From assembly GCF_032118995.1 (NCBI RefSeq), contig NC_092657.1:193391-257390 (forward strand): a DNA stretch of 64,000 nt. Direction: 5' to 3'. The stretch's first letter is position 1, and every line of letters begins with the position of its first letter. A program made the translations under genes and the position numbers. Origin of the DNA: Asterias amurensis. Its lineage: Eukaryota > Echinodermata > Asteroidea > Forcipulatida > Asteriidae. The notes beneath the pieces are model-generated. The model was not told the DNA's origin, made no database searches, and saw nothing but the letters and a program-made list of their open reading frames with translations. Below, in pieces: positions 11,401 to 22,100 of the stretch.

Positions 11401-12459
11401 TAGGGAATTCTAAACAAAGTCCAATTTCCCTCTAGATATTACTTCGAACAGGTAGCCTTTAAAATGTTTCGCATTGAGGGGCCATGTAAAAACATTAAAT
11501 GAACGTTATCTCGAATTGGTATGAGGGTCTATTTTGTTTTAACTTCCTAACTTTTCATCCAAATGAAGCACGTGATCGCAGGTCACATGGTGTTTGCTCC
11601 AGTGGTTGCCAAACTAAATGAAGAAACTTCAATTCAAGACAAAGAAGGTAAGGAAACATCTTCTCTTTACGTCATGTTATATTCAATAGCTTAACCGATA
11701 TTAAAGTGACAAAATTTATCGCGTCATCTCATGAATAATTCAACAGCGTTTGTTTGATTTACCAATAATTAAGTAGAAATCTTTTATTCACGTCATCTTA
11801 TGAATACTCAACGCATTTGTTTCTTACAATAAGGTTTCTGGGATTATAATGGTTTCGGTATGCTGGGAATCTCAAGAGCAGACTGGGATGTGATTGATGG
11901 AATGAATACACGTGATTTCAGTGACCAATGGGGAGGAGAGGATTGGGATATGATTGACAGGTAAAGTGAAAAATCGGGATTTTCTTTTTGAGTAAAAACG
12001 ACATTTTGATTCCAATCCATTTAGTTCATGAGTTGCTTTCACTTTTAACAATTAACATACGTCATCATGATCACAATTGAATTGATCACATTTTTGTAAC
12101 AAACGAATTTAGAGTTCGATGATTATTCAATTATTTAGAATTAGAGTTTTATACTATTTTGTTTTACTGAGATGTGGACAAACAGTCCAAAATCTAAAGG
12201 CAATTGTAGAAAATGTTCGTTACTTAAACTGGTCTACATCCGAAATGCAAAAGTGAATGGTGCAGACATATCTACATGTGAGTTATTTTGTAGTATCAGC
12301 CTATTTAAATCCAACATGTTTTCCCCTTTATTTTTCCCTCCTAGGATTATCAAAATGGGGATCCATGTAAACCGTCTGCGAGTTCCAGGTCTCTTTCATC
12401 ATTATCACAATAAGATGGAGATGTGGCCTGGTGGTCGCGCTGAATTGGCTGAGTTTTAA
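8499..12459 (+). CDS. Beta-1,4-N-acetylgalactosaminyltransferase 3/4-like type II membrane glycosyltransferase
   Basis: Eleven coding exons: 8499-8670, 9121-9221, 9325-9461, 9696-9771, 10021-10197, 10597-10703, 10907-10979, 11170-11244, 11569-11647, 11834-11960 and 12345-12459. Every junction is GT..AG and phases match, giving 412 residues. Residues 1-8 are basic and 10-30 hydrophobic, so it is probably a Golgi type II protein. The catalytic region has CDFHIEIP (D291-F-H293, the place of the DxD/DxH metal and UDP-sugar site), NGFGMLGI (338-345), [16 protein letters not shown] (365-374) and [12 protein letters not shown] (385-396). This order matches the chondroitin GalNAc-transferase superfamily, closest in my reading to B4GALNT3/4, which add GalNAc in beta-1,4 linkage to terminal GlcNAc. 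Vertebrate B4GALNT3/4 are near 1000 residues with a PA14 domain; this one has only a short stem before the catalytic part. Exact acceptor unknown. Confidence 0.87.
10320..10390 (+). repeat. tRNA-like SINE head in intron 5 of the glycosyltransferase
   Basis: GTATAGCTCAGTTGGTAGAG is a good polymerase III A box and GGTCCAAATC a degenerate B box at the expected spacing. The 5' and 3' ends cannot form a 7-bp acceptor stem and the anticodon arm is poor, so this is a tRNA-derived SINE or tRNA pseudogene, not a working tRNA. Confidence 0.65.
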
Positions 12460-13056
12460 TCTCAATGTTTCGCAATTCTTTCATTCTAACTCTAGTTAAT
12501 TAGTAAGAGGCAAGGCAGTATGGCCCAACTACATGGGTTTAAAAAAAATAAAACCCAAAACGCCATAGTGTAATAAGGAGCGGTATACATGGAATTAACA
12601 AGAAGAAAACATAAAACTAATGACAAATTCCTCGAGTAAAAAAACTGCCCCAAATAATAGTTATTTTGAAAATTACCCCAATTATCACAGATGTTTTCTA
12701 AATTGTTGTTGCAGATGATATATTGGCTCCTATATATTAAAAGTGATCTGATATTTTTCTGATCGCGGTTTCTTATTTTCATACAAACTAAATCTATATA
12801 GTGTAAACTGAGTGTAAGCTGAGATTAATAAATTAAGTGGAAACAAATAGAAGAAAGCAACAAGGTATAAACACACGTTAACTTAATTGTTGGTGTTATT
12901 AAAGTGTTGACTATCCTAAGGTTAGCACTATACATCAGCACTGAAGCGCTTTAAGTATTATTGTATATATAATTTAGACATTAAAAACAAAAGTTACATG
13001 CAAAATACTAGGTATTAAATGTCTTAATATCATAAAGATTTATTTCCCCATTATGT

Positions 13057-13426
13057 TTGAAGGCAGTGGACACTATTGTTAATTGTCAAAGACCAGTCTT
13101 CGCAGTTGGTGTATCTCAACATTATGCATAAAATAACAAACCTGTGAAAATTTGAGCTCAATCGGTTGTCGAAGTTGCGAGATATTAATGAAAGAAAAAA
13201 CACCCTGCTTTCAGATGCTTGATTTCGAGACCTCAAATTCTAAACTTGAGGTCTCGAAATCAAATTCGTGGAAAATTACTTCTTTCTCAAAAACTACGTC
13301 ACTTCAGAGGGAGCTGTTTCTCACAATGTTTTATACTATCAACCTCTCCCTATAACTATCTAATCAAGAAATGTTTTATGCTAATAATTATTTTGAGTAG
13401 TTACCAATAGTGTCTACTGCCTCTAA
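13057..13426. repeat. MITE copy B (AAAGGCAGTGGACACTATTGG family)
   Basis: The left end has GAAGGCAGTGGACACTATTG and the right end CAATAGTGTCTACTGCCTCT, forming the terminal inverted repeat. It lies in the opposite orientation to the copies at 7319 and 31899. About 370 bp, non-coding. Confidence 0.8.
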
Positions 13427-15262
13427 GTTCAAAACCACCCCAAAGCTGGAGGAATTAGATGTCCTATTTTGTTTCCATATCTGACAAAGTGGCACAATTA
13501 ACTTGCCTATCTTACAAAGTTCCATAGCAATGGTTGCTACGGTTGAACCACCACCCATTAATATGCTTCAGAATTATGTCTTGTTTGTGTTTGTGTGCAA
13601 AATTATACTTCAGAAAAAGTTTCAATAAAAAGCAGAGGTGTAAACGCCTAACTGCAATGTCACTTTGACCTACTAACATCAACCTTTTGATACAGCGTTG
13701 ATTCAAACACCTAGAGTCCAGTTTAAGTGCAATTTTCTTTCTTTAAAGCAATACAATGATCAAAAATATACTGAGTGCCTTGTCCTTTGTGTTGACTATG
13801 ATTTGGCTCATAACTAGACATGTATGCCCAACCCATCTGAAGACTGTCATTGTAAGCCTTTAAAGAAATACTTGATTCCAATTTTTTAAAACACAAATTA
13901 AAAAATAAAATAAATGTAAAACAAAAATATCTTAAGAATAGACTTTGGCTAAAAATCAAATCAAATTATAATTAAGAAGCAAAGTTATCATAAATCATTC
14001 TAATTGCGATTGAATACTTGAATCGGTGCTCAACGAAAATTTAAGGAAAAAACCCCTAATTTGAATGAATAGACCAAGTTGGTGACAGCTAGTTTGAAAA
14101 ATCACAATGGCTCCTACATCACGTGTCTAGTAAATTGACAATTAATACTTCAAAATCCTCCAGCAAATTTAAACTGAGTTTGATGGATTCAGTACCATCA
14201 TTCTCAACATGAATATCATCAAACTTGCTTTTGAGTTATACTCTAAGGTTTTGATGAATACGGGATGATCCAAATCAAATATCAACTAGAGTTCACTCGT
14301 GCAGTTTGCAAAACATTAATTATTCAAAACGCAAAAGTGCAAAATTCACTGTGCGATACAAAGGGAGCTACATGAAAGCTTAATTTATGTACAATATTAA
14401 CATTCGATTGCGTTATAACCACACTAAATATCAATCTAAAACCTCATTATAAACAGCTTAATCTGCAGTAGCTTTTTAAAGCATTACATTCTATATCAGG
14501 TTTAGACAAATCAAATTTGTTTGCATTTAAAAACTTGGTATCTATTTTTATTGGCTGTTAACTCTGTTCAAAGACTTCACGATGCCCTTTGTTTAACTGA
14601 GTAGGTTTACAGTTCACAACTAAGAGATTTAAAAATCTCGAGGTCTACCTCTATCATTATGCCAACAGAGTAAGGTTCCCTGTATTCAACAGCAATGATG
14701 GATGCTAATGTTCATTGTACAAAATAGGAACCAGGCTCTTTGCCCTTCTCGCCTCGATTTCAGGGTTACATTTATTTGATAGAGAGAGAATCAAGATCCA
14801 TAGAAGACGAGTAGAAACTCAAAGTATATTTTTACGAACCCCGGTTCTTATCAAAACTGACTCTTCATCCAATTAATCTCTACACACTCTCTATAGAGGG
14901 CGCTATTCAAATGAACCAGTTCATTAAAGACACTTTCCCAAACAACAATATAGTCGTTAAACATAGTCGTTTGTCATTGGTTTTTGCATGTTTTACATTA
15001 CACCACGGTATGGGGTCTACAAGACGATGTGTACAAACGACTTCAATATGGTTTGGGTTTAGATGTATAAATAGTTGCACTCAAATTGCTTAACTAAAAG
15101 TTTCTCAAACGCTGAACCGATTACGCTTTAATTCCACGGAATTCACTTTTCATGAGAGATATATATTGATGATCTCTGCCAAATTGAAAAAATGAAGTCC
15201 TTTTCGAAATAACTAGAGCAGAAACAGCATCAGTGAAGTGTGACCTTATGAGAAGTCAAATA

Positions 15263-15318
15263 AGCCTGCCCATACTAGCCTGCCCATACTAGCCTGCCCA
15301 TACTAGCCTGCCCATACA
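15263..15318. repeat. Four copies of a 14-bp tandem repeat
   Basis: The unit AGCCTGCCCATACT is repeated four times head to tail, the last copy ending in A. It lies just beyond the SFRP stop codon, probably in its 3' untranslated region. Confidence 0.9.
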
Positions 15319-15535
15319 TAAACACGCTTCGATACTTCAAGTCTAAACCAGGAATAAGTCTTATTATGATCATAGAGTGCTACACGGAGCACCATTGAGT
15401 AAAACCCTACTGGATATCCCCAGTTTACACGTAGAGATAGTACCTAGCCTATATCGCTACACTATTGTGTTTAGCAGGTGTTTGCAATTACCAACAGCCT
15501 AATTGATCAAGAATAGACCATTATTATCTTGTGTT

Positions 15536-16107
15536 TTATTCCCTTCCCTTATCCCGCCTTCCTTCCTTCTTTCTCTCCCTTTCCCGTTCTCTTTCAAGTC
15601 GTCTTTCCTCTCGTGTAGGTTTCCTCTTGGTCGGTTCAGTCACTGCTTCATCAGTCCCCCGGACACCGCTAGCTTGAGTCCCCGTCTCTTCTCTCTTCCC
15701 GTCACGTCCTGGGCGATCCTTCTTGCCTGTTCGATCCTTTTTTCCCTTCTTTGGTTTTGAAGTAGCAGCCACTTCGGATGAATCCTCAGGGTCTTCGGTG
15801 TTGTCAGATGGGCAAGGGTGATCGAAATATCGGGTCGCATTTCTGAACTGCTTGGTCTTGGTCCAGATGTGAACGTAGGTCATGAAGAGTTTCTTTCCAT
15901 CTCGGTGCCCCATCACTAAGAAGTTATCTTTGCCTGGTTGGAGCATACCACAGCCGCAGTTAGCGCCCTCTCGTGTCCAGAATGTCATCTTGTTTAAGTC
16001 CTTCTGTTTCATACTGCCTTGTTTGATGACGTTGTATTTATCTGGATCTCCGATGTACTTCTTGCCTTCTGCTGACTCCTTGACATCAATCAGCTTCATC
16101 TTGAGTA
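15536..16107 (-). CDS. SFRP: SFRP exon 3: most of the NTR domain and a basic C-terminal tail
   Basis: It starts after a TAG acceptor, completing a valine codon, then LKMKLIDVKES, which aligns with the start of the SFRP1 NTR strand LRMKIKEVK. Cysteines at protein positions 244, 246 (NCGC) and 292 (HPC) are NTR cysteines. FLVMGHRDGKKLFMTYVHIW corresponds to the conserved FLIMGRK...HKW region. The last 90 residues are lysine, arginine and glutamate rich, with KPKKGKKDRTGKKDR and an RERERERERKK stretch: probably disordered and possibly heparan-sulfate binding. AATAAA overlaps the stop (15535-15540). Confidence 0.95.
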
Positions 16108-19100
16108 CTAGTCAATTAAAAAATGTGAAACATAAAACAGTTTAAGAAACATGGTTGATTAAGCTGAGAGTATGCAGCCTAAGCTGCTTAGCATGCGCAC
16201 AAAGCTAAATCAATCACAAAAACCATCTCTGCCCTCACAAATACCCATTTACACCTGGGTGAAGCGAAGCAAATATAGTGAAGTTTCTTGCACAAGGACA
16301 TACATGTAATGACCAGGACTCGAACCAACCAAACTCAGTCAGACAAATTAAACCGCTGTCAACCACGTGACGTCAAAAAAAGCAAACATAAAACATGCCA
16401 AGACACTCTTGTCAAAGTTTCCAAATGGACAAACCGTTCTGTTCATTCTCCCAACTTGAGAAACAAGATGGAATGCAATATCAATTTCTCCAGGAGGGAG
16501 GACGGCACAACAGAATTAGCACCACAGGCTCTCCTGTACCCACAAGGTTTGGCAAACCAAAACTCTTGAAAACCTTTCTCCTCATGTTTTCCTGGCGTTG
16601 TTGGTTTTAAGGATTTGTAGTTCTTTCACATTCACTGTCACACAAATTAAGCAAATATTCTACAACAGACTGTTAGAGAAAGTCTTCGAGAATGGTTTGG
16701 TTTTGTGTCATTCCTTTCATGATCTACTATAGACCGCCAAGTCAACATGACATTCTTGGCAACATTTTGCTTACGGCACTTTTCTAAGGTACACAATTAG
16801 CCAAAACCCCAGTAGCAAACTATTGAGTCAACTTGTGTACATTTTCTCTGATTTGTGTCAATTTGCACCCAATTCATCCATCACACTTCACTCAATAATG
16901 AAGAACATATGCGGCTGCTGCAACTCACCAAGTATTTGTTGCCCAAACATTTTATGATTAATCAGAATCTTGGCAACAAAATGGCCACCGTCATCGTGAC
17001 CTAAGGTCAGTATTGTTTTGACGATTGGTTTCCTCATTAATCATTGGGGAAATTCAGTCCAATTGGGCAAGAGGATATGAAGAAACTATCAATGGATTGA
17101 ACACGTCTGTATTATCTGTTGTCAATCAGGTTTTAATTATTCAAATCATAGGTGATATTATAAACAGACGCCGCTTGTTTTGAGTGTTGTCTAGACCAGA
17201 CCATGCTCCACCATTCATACTACGACAGTTTGCTTTGGTGTCCCTTTCTATGGTATCCATAGAGGACATCGCCCGAGCTTGAAGAACGTTCAGCCCCCTA
17301 ACAGCTCCTACCACTTAAGTGACAATTTCTATCCTTTTTACACCAATTAGCAAAGTAGTCCCGTCTTGGATTTACCTACAAGAATGTGTGGAGGTGTTCA
17401 CATGAGGAAAGATAAAAGACGATGCCGCCCACCGACGGATATCTTAGGGTATGTTCAGACAGCGTACTAACTTAGACCCGAACCGGTCTAACTTTTACGA
17501 GCAGCGGGGGGTGGTCGTAAAAATAAAAACCCATTGCGTTCAGACAGCACAGAGTTAAACCCGATCCGGTTTATCTTCGGTTTTAAGAGGTCAAAGTAGA
17601 CGCGACCCCGTTGCTCTAACATCCGGTTTTATTCATCAGATTCACGCACCGAGTATGCCGATATACTGAGTGCCCCATGCCCTGGATGATCAGACAGGGC
17701 ACAATTATTGGAGACAAATGGCTCAATCGAACGCGGTAACAGTTTTACCGTTAGGAGGATATGGGCACTTAAAACAAACATGAACACGACTCGAAATTAT
17801 TTTTTTAAACAAACAAAATATTGATACAAACCGCCGAGAAAACTCACCAAAATATTGTCCATATTCCATGAAACAGAACACGTTTCATTTTTGTGTTTTG
17901 TTTTATACCACTGTTTCCGATTTAATAAATACTTTTAGTTTGTACTTCAATCGATTGGAAGTTGCGATCTCTCAAAAGCTGGTGCTGCGATTTTTATTCC
18001 GATTCGTTCATAAACACAACTACACACGTGCAAGTTACGTAAATACATGTACTTTGCAGTATTCTCCCAACTTCCCAACAAAGTGGTGATATTGCTGGCG
18101 TAGGGAATTTCCCCTACACACAGCCTCGCGCCCACTGCAGTTCATTCTCCTAGATTGAAAGTACAGCACGCTAGTAACGGTGACGGCAATAGAAAGGCAC
18201 ATCCACGGGATCGGTGATGATAACTATGGGATATCAGAGAGTGATCACTATGGGATGGCAGCGCTGTACATGTGAGAAGCAATACAAAAATATGCTTCTT
18301 CGCTGCGCTCGTAGTATACGCATGAAAAACAGTTTCAATTTATTGTAGGACACTCAACAAAAAAAGCTTGGAAAATATAATTTTGTTTCAGAATTTAATA
18401 AATCATGGGCGTGGGCCTGTGTTAAACTGCATACACCGATGTGATCGAGAGGGTTTCGCCAACTCGGTAAGCGGCAAGAAAGTAATATAAATACTCGGTG
18501 CTTTTCAGCATCAGAGGCAACAGAAACCGTATACAAGCACTCCGGGTCCCGGGCGTGTGCGTTGAACCACACAATGGGTCGTCCGTTGTGAGTTAAAACC
18601 GGATGTCATTCTGTCCACACGCAGTGTTAAAAGATAAACCCGAACCGGTTTAGACTTAGACCGCCTCGCTGGACGGTTTAAGTTTTGGGGTTTAAACCCG
18701 ATCCGGTCTAACTTTATTTGCGTTCACACGCACAAAAGTTAAACCCGAACCGGTCTAAGTGGACTTAGACCAACTTTAGTACGGCGTGTGAACGACCCCT
18801 TAAACACCCACCCAAGGTTTTCTGAGTTCGCTCTTACTTGAACCACCACCAGTTAGGCCGCTTTCACACCGGTGTGTTTACCACAAATGGGCCACAGTGA
18901 TACGGCCACAATTTCTCGGTCGGATGAGCTTTTTGTGTGTTGGGACACTTTGAGGTTACCGCATTGCTCCAGGCATAGGTTACTTCCAGACACCAATGGG
19001 GCTCCAAACTCATGCATTTTGTTCTTCATTGAGTTTTCTTCTTAAATAAAAAAATAAAAAACCTTTGTCGGCTTGCCACCGACCCCAAATAGAGAAACTA

Positions 19101-22100
19101 GTGAAGCCCAACAAGGGATAAACTGCCCTTCTTGTTCGGACCAACGGAGTTTGATTTTAAATCCACGTACAGTCCCTTGACGAATAGCTCCAAGCAACTA
19201 CATGTAATGATATGAAACCTTGCATTGACATTAGAGAATAGACGACAATATTCACGGCGCCTTGTGAGGCAATGCAAGCTGATCCCTAATGGCAGACTAA
19301 AACGATACTAAACTTATTTCATGGCCCGTTGGTAGGTACCCTATCCACATGAAGTAGTCAAGATTTAGTCTAAACTTTATTGGGGTACAATAATGACAGT
19401 TCCGACTTGGGAATCACTAAGTGATAAAATACATTTCAGACTATTTCATCAAAACATTTTAAAGGAACACGTTGCCTTGGATCGGACGAGTTGGTCTATA
19501 AAAGGCGTTTGTAACCGTTTGTTATAAAATGCATGTGATTGGAAAGATGTTTTAAAAGTAGAATACAATGATCCACACAAATTTGTCTCGAAATTGCAAG
19601 GTTTTCCTTTTACTTGCGAACTAACACTGTCGGCCATTTATGAGAGTCAAAAACTTGACTCTCATAAATGGCCGACCGTGTTAGTCGACGAGGTAAAAGG
19701 AAAACCGTGCAATTTCGAGGCATGTTTGTGTGGATTATTGTGTTCTACTTTTACAACATCTTTTCAATCATATGCATTTGATAACAAACGGTTACAGAAT
19801 GCTTTTCAAATACCATCTCGACCGATCCAAGGCAACATGTTCCTTTAAAAGGATTATTCTGGAGTCATATAATATTGAACAAAATGTTAACCAAAACCAA
19901 ACTATTTTACCGAAACGGGGAGACATTGTGTGTCACACGCAGCTTTATCAAATACCGAAAAGCTTTTCGAAAAGTAAAGTTTTGGAATGAAGGAAATAAA
20001 TTGAATTGTCTCCAATGCTGGTGATTCCCACTAAGGAATAATGGATATGGGAATAAGCACGCGATGGATCCGATCCATTACGACCCCTGGAGTGTAAGAC
20101 TTTAGAACTGATCCTTGACGAAAAGTTAACGAGCTGGTAAGAAGGTGTTTAGTATCAACAGACAACCTCCATCTCAAGATTGACAAGCGTGTACTGCTAC
20201 CAGCTATCAATAGACAACCTCTATCTCAAGCTTGGCAAGCGTGTACTACTACAAGCTATCAACAGACAACTTCCATCTCAAGCTTGGCAAGCGTGTACTA
20301 CTACAAGCTATCAACAGACAACCTCCATCTCAAGATTGGCAAGCGTGTACTACTACAAGCTACCAACAGACAACCTCCATCTCAAGATTGGCAAGCGTGT
20401 ACTACTACAAGCTATCAACAGACAACCTCTATCTCAAGCTTGGCAAGCGTGTACTACTACAAGCTATCAACAGACAACCTCCATCTCAAGATTGGCAAGC
20501 ATGTACTACTACAAGCTACCAACAGACAACCTCCATCTCAAGATTGGCAAGCATGTACTACTACAAGCTATCAACAGACAACCTCTATCTCAAGCTTGGC
20601 AAGCGTGTACTACTACAAGCTATCAACAGACAACCTCCATCTCAAGCTTGGCAAGCGTGTACTACTACAAGCTATCAACAGACAACCTCCATCTCAAGAT
20701 TGGCAAGCGTGTACTACTACAAGCTACCAACAGACAACCTCCATCTCAAGATTGGCAAGCATGTACTACTACAAGCTATCAACAGACAACCTCTATCTCA
20801 AGCTTGGCAAGCGTGTACTACTACAAGCTATCAACAGACAACTTCCATCTCAAGATTGGCAAGCGTGTACTTGTAACAAGCTGTCAACAGACAACCTCTA
20901 TCTCAAGCTTGGCAAGCATGTACTACTACAAGCTATCAACAGACAACCTCCATCTCAAGCTTGGCAAGCGTGTACTAGTACAAGCTATCAACAGACAACC
21001 TCCATCTCAAGATTGGCAAGCATGTTCTACTACAAGCTACCAACAGACAACCTCCATCTCAAGCTTGGCAAGCATGTACTACTACAAGCTATCAACAGAC
21101 AACCTCCATCTCAAGCTTGGCAAGCGTGTACTACTACAAGCTATCAACAGACAACCTCTATCTCAAGCTTGGCGGGTGTGAACAAACTATCAACAGACTA
21201 AAACCTCAATTTAGAGCTTGACATCTCTCGACTTTCCAGACGGCACAAACAAAACAATAAACATCACACCAAAGCTCTCAGAAATCAAGATATAATTGCA
21301 TAATGGGGCCGGCAACCACCAAAGGTTTTCCCTGCCTTTAAAGCGAACAGGGTCTACTTTAAATAGGAATCGAATATTATGATAAATGCGAGACAACCTG
21401 TCCAAAGACAATATAAACTAAGAGAGATTTATGATTGCCAATGCCATTATGACTCCACCAGAAAATGTCGACCTCGCTAAGACGAACGCTATAGATCACG
21501 GGCGACTCAACCTGAGGTTAGAAGGTTAACAACATACGATATGGGAGAATAAACATGAACGTCGAGTACCAGTGAAACCACACAGAAAGTGCCAGACCTC
21601 AACCTCGTTGTATATCAATTGGGCATCGATCGAGCCCGTGGTTTACTTCATGAATGCGACATATTGCGGGGGATTTAAAGGTTGAAATAATTTCTTAAAA
21701 TTTCTCAACAGTAGTTGACTTTTAACCTTTACAGAGGAAAATGATGGGCACCCTCTCAAACGAATCTTCAATTATTACATTTTAGATCCTTGTTTATATG
21801 CGAGCAATGACAATCACTATGACAATCTTTAATTATATGTTTGCCTTGGTGGCGCTCCAATACTTGAGTGACGTCATTTACAGACTTGCCACTGACGTCA
21901 GTTACATTGTGTACCACGAGTGTCTTTACTACTTAACAGCTTATTGAGTGTCTCTGTATAACAAAATAAACCCATCAAGAAAATCACTCTATGATGAAAT
22001 AAAGAAGTGGACAATTCCCACTTGACCACCAGCTTGCCGATCATAAATCGTCTGATAATCGGTCTGTAGTTTGTTTAGAATCTGATCAAGCGGCAATTGT

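Larger units (their letters stand above)
12460..15535. other. Gap between convergent genes
   Basis: Both neighbours end here, so it should hold their 3' untranslated regions. Plus-strand AATAAA at 12547-12552 and 12827-12832 could serve the glycosyltransferase gene. Minus-strand AATAAA at 14771-14776 or 14547-14552 could serve the SFRP gene. A MITE lies at 13057-13426 and a 14-bp tandem at 15263. No other gene is seen. Confidence 0.5.

Noticed and set aside
20180..21201. Three long overlapping plus-strand frames of 214-333 codons
   Set aside because: They are produced by a 52-bp tandem unit without stops; the same 52-residue pattern appears in each frame. It is in an SFRP intron.
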